Below are positions 23,278 through 32,614 of a DNA stretch of 64,000 nucleotides, one piece after another. The translations under genes and the position numbers were made by a program. The notes below the pieces were generated by a model. It made no database searches, was not told the origin of the DNA, and saw only the letters and a list, made by a program, of their open reading frames with translations. Positions within the stretch are counted from its first letter, which is position 1; each line of letters begins with the position of its first letter. Origin of the DNA: Guyparkeria sp016278265 (lineage in GTDB: Bacteria; Pseudomonadota; Gammaproteobacteria; Halothiobacillales; Halothiobacillaceae); assembly GCF_044582145.1 (NCBI RefSeq), contig NZ_JBDODO010000001.1, one strand, 5' to 3'.

Positions 23278-25149
23278 TCAACCCGGCAGGCGCTCCCCAC
23301 CGCTGGATGGCGTACCCGCCCCTTCCCGGCCCGTGGGCCGATCGGCATCGGCGGACGGCTCATACAAGCCGATCAGGATCCAGCCCGGCCCCGGCCGCTG
23401 GCTCAGCTCATCACTCAACGGACGCAGGGCGCCGTTGGGGGTGATGCCGAACAGCAGCTCGCCGCGCCCCTCGTAATGGGCGAGGTATTCGCTGTAGCCA
23501 AAGCTCTCGGTCAGGCGGGTGCTGAACAGCTCGGCGCCGGCCTCCACCAGGCGGAACAGATGCCCCAGCGACACGTCCTCGCGGAACAGGCCACGGGCGT
23601 TGAACTGAGTGGTGATCCGCTGGTTGTCCGAACCGGCCACCTCCTGCGGGGTCTGCAGCACGAACACGTTCGACTGGCCGAACTCGTGGCGATAGCGCAC
23701 CGCCGCGAGGTTGTTGACCTCCGATTGCGCGGACATGGCGAACATCTGACCGATGCCGACCAGGTCCAGCTTGCGGTCGGCCGCCTCGGAGACGGGGTTG
23801 CCGTAATAGGTTTCCAGCCCGTCCATGCGTGCCTGGCGGATCTCGCTGTAGTTGCCATCGGCCATCACCACCCGAAACCCATGTTTTTTCAGCACCTTGG
23901 CGATCTCGCGAGTGACACGATTCGCACCAACGATCAGCACGCCATGATCCTCGGGTAGCGCGATATCCAGGGCCCTGGCCAGCGGACGGGCGGTCAACGA
24001 GGCCAGCACCACGGTGCCGACGATGATGATGAAGGTCAGTGGCACGATCACCTCGGCGCCCTCGAGCCCCTGCTCGACCAGCTTGAGCGCGAACAGACCC
24101 GACACGGCCGCGGCGACGATACCCCGCGGCCCGATCCAGGCAATCATGGTTTTCTCGCGCCAGTTCAGCCCGCTGCCGATCGCCGACAACCAGACCTTCA
24201 AGGGCTGGGCGACAAACACAATCGCCGCGAGCACCAGCAGCGCCCCGAAGCCCACCTGGCTCAGGGTGGCCGGATCGATACGGGCCGCGAGCAGGATGAA
24301 CAACCCGGAGATGAACAGGATGCTCAGGGTTTCCTTGAAGTGCAGGATGTCGTCGAGCGGCACACCGCGCATGTTGGCCAGCCAGATACCCATCACGGTC
24401 ACCGCCAGCAAGCCGGATTCCTCAGCGAGTACGTTGGAGGCGGTGAAAACGGCCAGCACTGCGGCCAGCACCGTCACGTTGATCAGGTAGTCCGGCAGGG
24501 CATGGCGCACCAGCACCTGGCCGAGCAACCAGCCGCCGGCGACCCCCAGCACGATACCCAGCCCGACCAGCTCGAGGAACGGCAGCACCACGCCCTCGAG
24601 CCCCGCCGCCCCAGTCTGCGACTGGGTGACGATGAACTCGTAGACAAGCACGGCCAGCAGGGCACCGATCGGATCGATGATGATCGCCTCCCAGCGCAGG
24701 ATCTTGCTGACCCGCGGGGTGGGGCGGACGATGCGCAGCAGGGGCGCGATCACCGTCGGGCCCGTCACGACCACCAGCGCCCCGAACAGGAAGGCGATCG
24801 GCCAGTCCAGTCCGACAAACCAGTGCGCCGCGGTAGCCGCCACCCCCCAGGAAATTACCGCCCCCAGCGAGACCATGCGGACGATGGTCGACGAGACCCC
24901 CTGTATCTCCCGAAAGCGCAGGGTCAGGCTGCCTTCGAACAGGATCACGCCGACGGCGAGCGACACGATCGGGAAGAGCAGGTCACCGAACAGCTCGTCG
25001 GGGTTGAGCAGGCCAAAGGCCGGTCCGAGCGTGATGCCGATCAGCAACAGGAACAGGATCGCCGGCACCTTCACTCGCCAGGCGAGCCACTGAGCGGCGA
25101 TACCCAGCACCACGATGGCGGTCAGGGAAAGAAGAATCGTGTCGTGCAT
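23278..25149 (-). CDS. CPA1-type cation:proton antiporter with C-terminal TrkA-N domain
   Basis: Inner-membrane Na+/H+ or K+/H+ exchanger of 623 residues. About 12-13 membrane segments cover residues 1-405, with conserved VGVILFEGSLTL, VTGPTVIAPLL and RWEAIIIDPIGALLAVLVYEF (the ion-binding region with the IDP motif) and the later WIGPRGIVAAAVSG. A nucleotide-binding RCK/TrkA-N domain begins near 420 (HGVLIVGANRVTREIAKVL), implying gating by NAD(H) or a similar ligand; this layout is close to the NhaP2/CvrA and YjbQ-type group. The last 70 residues form a further soluble domain. The start is the ATG reading MHDTILL; an adjacent TTG is possible. Confidence 0.9.
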   Translation of the reverse strand: MHDTILLSLTAIVVLGIAAQWLAWRVKVPAILFLLLIGITLGPAFGLLNPDELFGDLLFPIVSLAVGVILFEGSLTLRFREIQGVSSTIVRMVSLGAVISWGVAATAAHWFVGLDWPIAFLFGALVVVTGPTVIAPLLRIVRPTPRVSKILRWEAIIIDPIGALLAVLVYEFIVTQSQTGAAGLEGVVLPFLELVGLGIVLGVAGGWLLGQVLVRHALPDYLINVTVLAAVLAVFTASNVLAEESGLLAVTVMGIWLANMRGVPLDDILHFKETLSILFISGLFILLAARIDPATLSQVGFGALLVLAAIVFVAQPLKVWLSAIGSGLNWREKTMIAWIGPRGIVAAAVSGLFALKLVEQGLEGAEVIVPLTFIIIVGTVVLASLTARPLARALDIALPEDHGVLIVGANRVTREIAKVLKKHGFRVVMADGNYSEIRQARMDGLETYYGNPVSEAADRKLDLVGIGQMFAMSAQSEVNNLAAVRYRHEFGQSNVFVLQTPQEVAGSDNQRITTQFNARGLFREDVSLGHLFRLVEAGAELFSTRLTESFGYSEYLAHYEGRGELLFGITPNGALRPLSDELSQRPGPGWILIGLYEPSADADRPTGREGAGTPSSGGERLPG

Positions 25150-25300
25150 CAAGAGGCTCGTTGGGGATCAGCGGGCATGATAGACGGTTATCGCCCGCGC
25201 CGGCGAATCCGGCGTCGGTGATCGCGAGCGCCGGTCCGACATCCCCCTTTCCCGCCAGCCATCCTCGCAACCGCCCGTAGGCGCGCCCGGCACCGGCACA

Positions 25301-25323
25301 AAAAAACCCGGGGCGGCCCCGGG
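25301..25323 (-). terminator. Terminator of the DsrE-like gene
   Basis: A GC-rich hairpin (arms 25304-25312 and 25316-25324, three-base loop) is followed on the minus strand by a run of seven T. Confidence 0.88.
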
Positions 25324-25384
25324 TTGATCACAATGACATCGATCCGTGGCGCCCCGGTCGGGACGCCCGGTCGACGCGGCTGGC

Positions 25385-25831
25385 TTACGGATGAATGTAG
25401 GCCCAACCTTCCATCTGCTGATCGGCGAGGTAGGCAACGCCTGACGGCACGATGTCCGATTCGTCGGTGTAGTAGAGATCGCTCACCTCGAGGCCCTTGC
25501 CGCGCAGGGTGTTCGCACAGACCTTGAAATCAACACCGTTGGCCTTGAGGTTGTCGATGGCCGCGGCGAGCTGCGGATCCTGGCGTGCCTCGGTCATCAT
25601 CTTGATGCCGCCACCATGTACCACGATCTCGATCGCGGTCTCCGGACCAGAGGGCGAATTGACGTGGTTGGTCGCGTTGCGCAGCCCCGCCTTGATGGTG
25701 TTCATGTCGGACTTGTTGAAGTGATAGACCACTTGCTTGGTCTTCTCGGTATCGGCCGCCAGGGCCACATTGGATTGCAGCATCAGCGGGGCGGCGAGGA
25801 CCAGTGCCAGCATCGCGAACAGTTTCTTCAT
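25385..25831 (-). CDS. Exported DsrE-family protein
   Basis: A 148-residue protein with a classical signal peptide (MKKLFAMLALVLAAPLML..., cleaved near ALA-AD). The mature part is a DsrE/TusD-like domain: VVYHFNKSDMNTIKAGLRNATNHV, then IEIVVHGGGIKMM and VDFKVCANTLRGKGL, where the single Cys (about residue 104) occupies the usual DsrE cysteine position. Cytoplasmic DsrE proteins relay sulfur. Secreted single-Cys versions are frequent in sulfur-oxidising bacteria, and their role is not settled. Monocistronic, with a GAGGAG ribosome site eight bases before the ATG, its own promoter and terminator, and a perfect palindrome upstream. Confidence 0.85.
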   Translation of the reverse strand: MKKLFAMLALVLAAPLMLQSNVALAADTEKTKQVVYHFNKSDMNTIKAGLRNATNHVNSPSGPETAIEIVVHGGGIKMMTEARQDPQLAAAIDNLKANGVDFKVCANTLRGKGLEVSDLYYTDESDIVPSGVAYLADQQMEGWAYIHP

Positions 25832-25908
25832 AAGTCTTTCTCCTCAACGGGTTTGAAACAACGCGATCAGCGTATGCCCGCAATGCCCGAGTACGGAAGT
25901 CGAATATT

Positions 25909-25937
25909 TTTATTCCGTGAGCACATCCATGAATCAA
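25909..25937 (-). promoter_or_regulatory. Candidate sigma-70 promoter of the DsrE-like gene
   Basis: Minus strand: TTGATT (25932-25937) and AATAAA (25909-25914) with a 17-bp spacer, within an AT-rich island unlike the surrounding GC-rich DNA. A small inverted repeat (GAATA-TTTT-TATTC, 25902-25915) overlaps the -10 box. Confidence 0.5.
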
Positions 25938-25940
25938 AGC

Positions 25941-25960
25941 AGTTGCGAATATTCGCAACT
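25941..25960. promoter_or_regulatory. Perfect 20-bp palindrome, candidate operator
   Basis: AGTTGCGAAT followed by its exact reverse complement, just upstream of the -35 box of the DsrE-like gene. The size and position suit a dimeric activator or repressor; no regulator gene is adjacent. Confidence 0.6.
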
Positions 25961-26020
25961 CGTTTCTTAAGAAAACAGACAGATACGGACCACCACATCC
26001 AAACTGCCCGCCCCGGAAAG

Positions 26021-26048
26021 GAAAAGGCCCGTCGCGGGACGGGCCTTT
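26021..26048 (-). terminator. Terminator of nadA
   Basis: An 11-bp inverted repeat (26023-26033 and 26038-26048) with a four-base loop, followed on the minus strand by TTTT. Confidence 0.85.
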
Positions 26049-26071
26049 AGAGACAGGAGAAGAATGCCGGC

Positions 26072-27178
26072 TCAGGCGTCGTTGTTGCCCTGAGTGACGA
26101 TGCCCCGGCTGCGCGAGAAGTCCAGCATGCGCTGGATCGATTCGACCGCCTTGGCCCGAATCGCGGGGTCGACCGTGATCTCGTGGTCCTGCGGGTGCTT
26201 GAGCGCATCACGCACGCTCACCAGGCCGTTCATGGCCATCCACGGGCAGTGCGCGCAGGAGACGCAGGTCGCCGAGCGTCCGCCGGTGGGCGCCTCGATC
26301 AGCGTCTTGCCCGGCGCGGCCTCGGCCATCTTGTGGAAGATGCCGCGGTCGGTGGCCACGATCAGGGTCTCGTTGGGCAGTTCGGTCGCCGCCTTGATCA
26401 GTTGCGAGGTCGAACCGACCCGATCGGCCATGTCGACCACCGCCTCGGGCGATTCCGGGTGGACCAGGATGGCGGCCTCCGGGTGCTTTTCCTTGAGCTC
26501 GGCCAGCGCGTCGGCACGGAATTCGTCGTGGACCACGCAGGAGCCTTCCCACAACAGCATGTCCGCGCCGGTCTTGTCGCGGATGTAGCGCCCCAGGTGT
26601 TTGTCCGGCGCCCACAGGATCTTCTCGCCACGCTCTTTCAGGTGCGTGACGATCTCCAGGGCGTTCGAGCTGGTCACTACCCAGTCGGCACGCGCCTTCA
26701 CCTCGGCCGAGGTGTTGGCGTAGACCACCACCGTGCGGTCGGGATGCGCATCACAGAACGCGGTGAACTCCTCGGGGGGGCAGCCCAGATCCAGCGAGCA
26801 CTCGGCGTGCAGCTCGGGCATCAGCACGCGCTTTTCGGGACTCAGGATCTTGGCCGTCTCGCCCATGAAGCGCACCCCGCAAACCACCAGCGTCTGCGCC
26901 TCGTGCTCTGCGCCGAACGCGGCCATGTCGAGCGAGTCGGACACCCGGCCACCGGTCTCGTCGGCCAGGATCTGCAGGTCCTCGTCGACGTAGTAGTGGA
27001 CCACCAGCACGGCGTTCTGCTCGGCCAGCAGTTCCTTGATCTCGGCACGCAGGGTCTCGCGTTCCTCGGCGGTCACTGCTGCTGCCGGCTTGGAGGCTAG
27101 CGCGATGCGGGCGATCTCGGGCTCGAGGGCGACGGGTATCTCGCGCGCGGCGCGATCGGATTGGGCATTCGCGGTCAT
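26072..27178 (-). CDS. nadA: Quinolinate synthase
   Basis: Condenses iminoaspartate with dihydroxyacetone phosphate to quinolinate in NAD synthesis. The 368-residue protein contains the three cluster-binding cysteines in their usual settings: VVCGVRFMGETAKIL, LWEGSCVVHDEF, and the C-terminal CVSCAHCPWMAMNGL. Other signatures are VVHYYVDEDLQ near residue 60, DSLDMA and VYANTSAEVKA. I chose the ATG reading MTANAQSD, which has GGGAGG four bases upstream, over a start eight codons earlier. nadB and nadC are not in the window. It lies downstream of aspS but separated by a terminator. Confidence 0.96.
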   Translation of the reverse strand: MTANAQSDRAAREIPVALEPEIARIALASKPAAAVTAEERETLRAEIKELLAEQNAVLVVHYYVDEDLQILADETGGRVSDSLDMAAFGAEHEAQTLVVCGVRFMGETAKILSPEKRVLMPELHAECSLDLGCPPEEFTAFCDAHPDRTVVVYANTSAEVKARADWVVTSSNALEIVTHLKERGEKILWAPDKHLGRYIRDKTGADMLLWEGSCVVHDEFRADALAELKEKHPEAAILVHPESPEAVVDMADRVGSTSQLIKAATELPNETLIVATDRGIFHKMAEAAPGKTLIEAPTGGRSATCVSCAHCPWMAMNGLVSVRDALKHPQDHEITVDPAIRAKAVESIQRMLDFSRSRGIVTQGNNDA

Positions 27179-27221
27179 ACGGCCTCCCGGGAAGGACGGC
27201 ACACCGGGGAGACCCGGCGGC

Positions 27222-27265
27222 CAAAGAAAAAGGCGGTGTCGCCCATGAGTATGGACGACACCGCC
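27222..27265 (-). terminator. Terminator of aspS
   Basis: A ten-base-pair stem (27232-27241 with 27256-27265) enclosing a smaller CCAT/ATGG stem; the minus strand continues into TTTTTCTTT. Confidence 0.85.
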
Positions 27266-27284
27266 GATTGCAAGCGCGATGGGA

Positions 27285-29090
27285 TCAGCCCTTGTCTTCC
27301 TTGTTTTCCTTGGGCGGCAGACGCACGCGAATCGACAGGTCGCGCAGGGCGGCCGGGTCGATCTCGCCCGGGGCGTCGGTCAGCAGGCAGGCCGCCGACT
27401 GGGTCTTGGGGAAGGCGATCACGTCGCGGATGGAGGTCGCCCCGCTCATCAGCATGACGATGCGGTCGAGACCGAAGGCCACGCCGGCCATCGGCGGCGC
27501 GCCGTACTTGAGGGCATCGAGCAGGAAGCCGAACTTGTCCTGCGCCTCGGCCTCGTCGATGCCGAGCTGCGCGAACACCCGCTGCTGCAGCGCCGGGTCG
27601 TGGATACGCACCGAGCCGCCGCCCAGCTCGTAGCCGTTGAGCACGAAATCGTAGGCCCGCGAGCGGACGTTCTCCGGGTCGGACTCGAGCTTGTCGATAT
27701 CGTCCGGGTGCGGTGCGGTGAATGGGTGGTGCAAGGCGTAGTTGCGGCCGTCCTTCTCGTCGAACTCGAACATCGGGAAGTCGACCACCCAAAGCGCCTT
27801 GTAGCCGTGCTCGACCATCTCGAGGTCGTGGCCGAGGCGCACCCGCAGCGCGCCCAGTGCCTCGTTGACGATCTTGGTCTTGTCGGCGCCGAAGAAGATC
27901 AGGTCGCCGTCGGCCGCGCCGGTGCGCTCCATGATGCCGGCGATCGCCTCGTCGGTGAGGAACTTCAGGATCGGAGACTGCAGACCCTCGCGCCCGGCGG
28001 CCGCGTCGTTGACCTTGATGTAGGCCAGGCCCTTGGCGCCAAAGATCGAGACATACTTGGTGTAGTCGTCGATCTGGCTGCGCGGCATCTTGCCGCCAGC
28101 AGGCACGTGCAGTGCGGCGACACGGCCGCGCGGGTCTTTGGCCGGGCCGGAGAAGACCTTGAAGTCGACGTCCTTGACCAGATCGGCCACGTCGACCAGT
28201 TCCAGCGGGATGCGCAGGTCCGGCTTGTCCGAGCCGAAACGACGCATGGCCTCGTGCCAGGTCAGACGCGGCAAGGGATCCGGTAGCGCAACCTCGACTG
28301 CCTCGATGAAGAGATGACGCATCATCTCCTCGATCAGGTTCATGACGGCCTCCTCGTCGGCGAAGCTCATCTCCAGGTCGAGCTGGGTGAACTCCGGCTG
28401 ACGGTCGGCGCGCAGGTCCTCGTCGCGGAAGCACTTGACGATCTGGTAGTAGCGCTCGAGCCCCGAGACCATCAGCAGCTGCTTGAACAGCTGCGGCGAC
28501 TGCGGCAGGGCGAAAAACTCGCCCGGGTGGGTGCGTGAGGGCACCAGGTAGTCGCGCGCGCCTTCCGGGGTAGCCTTGGTGAGCACCGGGGTCTCCACGT
28601 CAATGAAGCCGGCCTCGTCGAGGTAACGGCGCATGGCGCTGGTCACGCGGTGACGCAGGCGCAGGCGATCGAGCATTTCCGGGCGACGCAGGTCGAGGTA
28701 GCGGTAGCGCAGCCGCACGTCCTCGGAAACCCGCTCGTCGTCGAGCTGGAACGGCAGCGGCTCGGCGCGGTTGAGCACGGTCAGGGTGAGACCAAGCACC
28801 TCGATCTGGCCCGAGCGGATATTGGCGTTTTCGGTGCCCTCGGGGCGGTTGCGTACCCGGCCGCGCACCTGGATGACGAACTCGTTGCGCAACATCTCGG
28901 CGAGGCCGAACATGTCCGGGTCGTCCGGATCGAAGACCACCTGCACCAGACCATCCCGGTCGCGAAGGTCGACGAAGATCACGCCGCCGTGGTCACGGCG
29001 CCGGTTGACCCAGCCGACCAGCTCGATTTCCTGGTCGAGTAGCGCCTGGTCGACTTGTCCGCAGGTATGTGTCCGCATCGGCATCGTCAT
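27285..29090 (-). CDS. aspS: Aspartyl-tRNA synthetase
   Basis: Charges tRNA-Asp (a tRNA-Asp gene is encoded at 22.8 kb). The 601-residue bacterial-type enzyme has an N-terminal OB anticodon-binding domain (ELVGWVNRRRDHGGVIFVDLRD), class II motif 1 around YRYLDLRRPEM, motif 2 in CFRDEDLRADRQPEFTQLDLEMSF, the bacterial GAD insertion (about 290-420) and motif 3 in GVAFGLDRIVMLM. Several closely spaced possible starts exist; the first ATG of the cluster is used, with a TTG directly before it. The gene has its own terminator. Confidence 0.97.
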   Translation of the reverse strand: MTMPMRTHTCGQVDQALLDQEIELVGWVNRRRDHGGVIFVDLRDRDGLVQVVFDPDDPDMFGLAEMLRNEFVIQVRGRVRNRPEGTENANIRSGQIEVLGLTLTVLNRAEPLPFQLDDERVSEDVRLRYRYLDLRRPEMLDRLRLRHRVTSAMRRYLDEAGFIDVETPVLTKATPEGARDYLVPSRTHPGEFFALPQSPQLFKQLLMVSGLERYYQIVKCFRDEDLRADRQPEFTQLDLEMSFADEEAVMNLIEEMMRHLFIEAVEVALPDPLPRLTWHEAMRRFGSDKPDLRIPLELVDVADLVKDVDFKVFSGPAKDPRGRVAALHVPAGGKMPRSQIDDYTKYVSIFGAKGLAYIKVNDAAAGREGLQSPILKFLTDEAIAGIMERTGAADGDLIFFGADKTKIVNEALGALRVRLGHDLEMVEHGYKALWVVDFPMFEFDEKDGRNYALHHPFTAPHPDDIDKLESDPENVRSRAYDFVLNGYELGGGSVRIHDPALQQRVFAQLGIDEAEAQDKFGFLLDALKYGAPPMAGVAFGLDRIVMLMSGATSIRDVIAFPKTQSAACLLTDAPGEIDPAALRDLSIRVRLPPKENKEDKG

Positions 29091-29160
29091 CAAATCCGTC
29101 TTGGTGAAAGCCCGCTATGGTAGCCCGAGCGCGTTGATTTTTCGAGCGCTCGCGGCCGGC

Positions 29161-29892
29161 TCAACCCTCGTCGCGCGAATCCGTCCGGCCAAGGTACGGT
29201 TCAGGTGGCGCGGTATCGAGCACACGCCCCTTGGCATCGCGACGCGGCGGCAGAACCACGCCCAACGACACCACCATGCGAAAGCCCTCCTCGACGGTCA
29301 TGTTCAGCTCGACCAACTCCGAGCGGGGCACCATGACCACGAACCCGGAGGTGGGGTTGGGCGCGGTAGGCACGAACAACGTCACTAGGTGAGCCTCGAT
29401 ACGATCCTGCACCTCGCCGATCGGCTCACCGGAGACGAATGCGATCGACCAGGCATTACGGCGCGGGTATTCGACCAGCACTACCTCGCGAAACGAGCGT
29501 GAGTCCTGCGAGACGAAGGTCTCGACCACCTGCTTGACCGCCGAGTAGATGTTGCGCACCAACGGAATACGGTTGAGCAGTCGCTCCCAGGCGTGGATCA
29601 GGCTGCGCCCCAGTATGTTGGCCACCAGCGCCCCGGTGAGCAGCACAATCACCACGGCGAAGAACGCTCCCATCCCCGGAAGCTCGAAGCCGATCAGGGC
29701 TTCCGGGCGGTACGCCGGGGGCAGCAGCACGATGCTCTTGTCCATGAAGGAGATCAGGGCGTTGACCACCCAGAAGGTGACCGCCAGCGGCGCCCAGACC
29801 AGAATGCCGGCGATCAACCAGCGGCGCAGGGTGGCAAAGCGCCTGACCTTGCCCGGCTTGTCGTCCTCCGGCATGGGCGGTTGCTCGCTCAT
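29161..29892 (-). CDS. DUF502-family inner-membrane protein
   Basis: A 243-residue protein of the DUF502 family, function unknown. Two membrane segments (about residues 24-48 and 70-95: WLIAGILVWAPLAVTFWVVN and FFAVVIVLLTGALVAN) precede a soluble beta-rich domain with the family signatures RIPLVRNIYSAVKQVVETF and VFVPTAPNPTSGFVVMVPRSELVELNMTVEEGFRMVVSLGVV. The start is the ATG overlapping the stop of the upstream DUF3429 gene (ATGA), so the pair is coupled. It ends about 70 bp upstream of aspS on the same strand; this DUF502-aspS linkage recurs in gammaproteobacteria. Confidence 0.9.
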   Translation of the reverse strand: MSEQPPMPEDDKPGKVRRFATLRRWLIAGILVWAPLAVTFWVVNALISFMDKSIVLLPPAYRPEALIGFELPGMGAFFAVVIVLLTGALVANILGRSLIHAWERLLNRIPLVRNIYSAVKQVVETFVSQDSRSFREVVLVEYPRRNAWSIAFVSGEPIGEVQDRIEAHLVTLFVPTAPNPTSGFVVMVPRSELVELNMTVEEGFRMVVSLGVVLPPRRDAKGRVLDTAPPEPYLGRTDSRDEG

Positions 29893-30365
29893 GCCCCCCC
29901 CGCGGGGAGCAACGGTCGCAGCCACGAGGCGATGGCCGCCAGCAATGCCAGGGCGGCCAGCAATGTGAACAGCTGGCGCAGCCGCTGATACGACCAACCC
30001 ACTGGCAGATTATCCAGCCAGTGGCGATCGATCTGCCAGGAAACCACCAGCAGCAAGAACAGCAACGAGAGCGACAACACCGCCCAGGGCAACATCGCCG
30101 CCACCCAGGCCGCCAGCACCAGCAGCGCCCCCCAGGCCAAGCGATGACGCGCGTCGCCGACCAGCAGGGCGCGCTCGGCCGGCGTGGTCGCCAGGACCAC
30201 GCCCCAGTGAATCGCGCCCAGAAAGCCGAGCATGACCGCCGCGTAGGCGGACAGGGCATCGAGCGCATGGGCCGACCAGCCGGGGCTGCCCAGCCACGCC
30301 AGCACCGCGAGCCCCCAGAACGGCAGCAGCAGAGCAAACGCGAGCAGGTAGGCGGTGGTACGCAT
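29889..30365 (-). CDS. DUF3429-family membrane protein
   Basis: A 158-residue integral membrane protein with about four or five hydrophobic segments. The stretch DALSAYAAVMLGFLGAIHWGVVL is the recognisable DUF3429 motif, and a second patch is SWQIDRHWLDNLPVGWSYQRLRQLFT. No function is known. Its stop codon overlaps the DUF502 start by 4 bp. Confidence 0.85.
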   Translation of the reverse strand: MRTTAYLLAFALLLPFWGLAVLAWLGSPGWSAHALDALSAYAAVMLGFLGAIHWGVVLATTPAERALLVGDARHRLAWGALLVLAAWVAAMLPWAVLSLSLLFLLLVVSWQIDRHWLDNLPVGWSYQRLRQLFTLLAALALLAAIASWLRPLLPAGGA

Positions 30366-30484
30366 TCCGATCTCCTTGGCCCCCAGGGCCGTGCTTACGC
30401 CGGGCGGCGCGATGAACCTGATGTCATTCTAGGCCAAGGCCTCGCCGTAGCAATCATCCAGACCGGACAGTCGTCCAGAAATGA

Positions 30485-30510
30485 CATCGCCCGGGAAGAC
30501 CCGGGCGATG
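30485..30510 (-). terminator. Hairpin after the chemoreceptor gene
   Basis: An 11-bp perfect stem (30485-30495 and 30500-30510) with an AAGA/TCTT loop, 25 bp past the MCP stop. The minus-strand T-tract after it is weak, so termination may be inefficient. Confidence 0.55.
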
Positions 30511-30534
30511 GTTGGCGATCAGGCGTGATCGGCA

Positions 30535-32544
30535 TCAGCCGGTGTTGAACTTGCTCACCTGCCGCGAGAGTTCATGGGCATAGCGCGCCACCGATTCGCC
30601 CGCATCGGCGGTTTCCTGAGCGGCCTGGGCGTTGTCGCTGGTCGTCTCGCTCATGTGCTCGATGCTGGTCTTCATCTCGCCGGACACCGCGGTCTGCTCT
30701 TCGGCCGCCGCCGCGATGCGCGTGCTCATGTCCTCGAGTCGCTCGAAGGCCGAGGCGATCTCGTTGAGCATGCGATCGGCCTGGGTGACCGCCTCGAGGC
30801 TCTTGTTGCTCACCTCGCGGCCGCTGGTCATCGCCTCGACCGCCTCGCCGGCCCCCTCGCGCAGTCGGGCAATGATGTCGGTGATCTCGCGGGTCGAATC
30901 CTGGGTGCGGTTGGCCAGCGAGCGCACTTCCTCGGCAACCACCGCAAAGCCGCGACCCTGCTCACCGGCACGCGCCGCCTCGATGGCCGCGTTCAATGCC
31001 AGCAGGTTGGTCTGCTCGGCGATCGAGCCGATGACATCCAGCACCTTGCCGATCGACTGCGACTGCTCGGAGAGATTGGCGACGATGCCCTCGGCGCGGG
31101 TGAGCACCTCGTCGAGTTCCTCGGCGTTGCGCGCGCTGCCGTTGACCTGCCCCAGACCGTCATGCAGCTGGCGATTGGCCTGCTGGACGGCCGAACTGGC
31201 CTCCTCGGCACCGCGGGCCACCTCTTCGGCCGCCTCCAGGGTCTGGCCCATGCCGGTCATCAGGGAGTCGATGGCCGCCTCTTCGCGCTTGGCCCCTTCC
31301 CGACCGCGCCGCGAGGCACGCTCGAGGCTTTCGGAGGCATCCGACATGGCCGACGACGAGCGAGCCACCTCGCGCACCAGGTTCTGCGCGGTGTCGGCGA
31401 AGGTATTGAAGGCCGCACCCACCTGGGCGATCTCGTCGTTGCCCTCGGCCGGCAGCCGCTGGGTCAGGTCACCATCCCCTTCGGCGATGTCGCGCATGCG
31501 GCCGGCGATGTGCTGCAACGGCCGGGAAATGGTCAGCACCGACAACCAGGCCAGCAGGCCGACCACGAGCATCCCCGCGACCACCGAGCCGATCTGCCAG
31601 TTGCTGGTCGACTCCAGCGCCGCCATCAGGCTCTTGGAGCGCTCGGCGATCTCGCCCCGCTCGCGCTCGACGATCGACTCGACGCTTCCCTCGATCTCCT
31701 TGAACACCGGCGTCAATTCGGTCCGGACCAGGTAGGCATCCATGCGCCATTTCTCGGAGGCATGGATGTCGAAGGCGCGGTTGGCCGCCTCGATGAACTG
31801 CGGCAATTTCTCGTTGAGCTGCTCGACGCCGTCGAGCTGCTCGAAGGTGAGCAGATAGTCGTACTCGTCGGCGATCTTCTGCGAGCGCTCGAGGGCCTGG
31901 TTGGCGTAGAGGTTGAAGTTCTCGCGCAGGGCCGGGGAGCGGAAGGAGATAAAGCCGCGCAGGCCGGCTACCACATTGCCCCAGTCACTTTGCAGACGCG
32001 CCAGATCCATCACCAGCCGGCGACGGGAGTAGCGACTGGCATCGGCGTTCTCCTCGGCGTTGAGCAGTTGGCCGAGCAGGCCCGAGATCTCGCGCTGCAA
32101 CGGGTTGGCATGCACGTTGGCGTACTGCATGCCCGGGTTGTTGGCCGCCTCGTCGCCGGAAATGGCGATGATCTTTTCGGCAGTCGCGGTGAATCGGTCA
32201 AGCTGCTCGTCGAGCTTGCCGCCGGCGTTGTCGCGGTAGCGTGCCAGCTCGGTCCGCGCCGCCTCGACCTTTTCCAGCGCATCGCGGAAACGGGCCAGGT
32301 CCTCGTCACGCTGGCTCTGCAGGTAAAAACCCAGCGCACCGACCCCCCGCTCGACCTGGATGCGGATCGTGTCGGCGGCAAAGGCCGCGGGCTGACCGCG
32401 CTCGACCACTTCCTCGACTTCGTGGGCCACCTTGCTCATGTTCACCATGGTGAGCACGGCAATCGCGACCATCAGCGCCAGTATCAGCGCGAACCCGAGC
32501 AGGTTCTTCTGCGACAAACTAAAACGATTCAACCAACCTAGCAT
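30535..32544 (-). CDS. Methyl-accepting chemotaxis protein with large helical periplasmic domain
   Basis: Transmembrane chemoreceptor of 669 residues. The first membrane segment is about 15-37 and the second about 318-340 (SVVAGMLVVGLLAWLSVLTI). The roughly 280-residue helical region between them has the size of a helical-bimodular (HBM) sensor, known in McpS-type receptors for organic acids. A HAMP domain follows (RPLQHIAGRMRDIAEGDGDLTQRL), then the signalling domain with IGSIAEQTNLLALNAAIEAARAGEQGRGFAVVAEEVRSLA. No C-terminal CheR-docking pentapeptide is present. A flagellar sigma-28-type promoter lies upstream, so it probably serves swimming chemotaxis, separately from PilJ. Confidence 0.93.
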   Translation of the reverse strand: MLGWLNRFSLSQKNLLGFALILALMVAIAVLTMVNMSKVAHEVEEVVERGQPAAFAADTIRIQVERGVGALGFYLQSQRDEDLARFRDALEKVEAARTELARYRDNAGGKLDEQLDRFTATAEKIIAISGDEAANNPGMQYANVHANPLQREISGLLGQLLNAEENADASRYSRRRLVMDLARLQSDWGNVVAGLRGFISFRSPALRENFNLYANQALERSQKIADEYDYLLTFEQLDGVEQLNEKLPQFIEAANRAFDIHASEKWRMDAYLVRTELTPVFKEIEGSVESIVERERGEIAERSKSLMAALESTSNWQIGSVVAGMLVVGLLAWLSVLTISRPLQHIAGRMRDIAEGDGDLTQRLPAEGNDEIAQVGAAFNTFADTAQNLVREVARSSSAMSDASESLERASRRGREGAKREEAAIDSLMTGMGQTLEAAEEVARGAEEASSAVQQANRQLHDGLGQVNGSARNAEELDEVLTRAEGIVANLSEQSQSIGKVLDVIGSIAEQTNLLALNAAIEAARAGEQGRGFAVVAEEVRSLANRTQDSTREITDIIARLREGAGEAVEAMTSGREVSNKSLEAVTQADRMLNEIASAFERLEDMSTRIAAAAEEQTAVSGEMKTSIEHMSETTSDNAQAAQETADAGESVARYAHELSRQVSKFNTG

Positions 32545-32614
32545 CTGCTCCTCCTGCCCTCATTCCTATATCAGGACGGGCTGATTCCCGCGCGATTATT
32601 GTGGGTAAGCATTG

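Noticed and set aside
30574..32541. Open frame of 655 codons opposite the chemoreceptor at 30.5 kb
   Set aside because: Covers almost the same span as the MCP gene, which has full TM-HAMP-signalling architecture; the antisense product has no recognisable motif.
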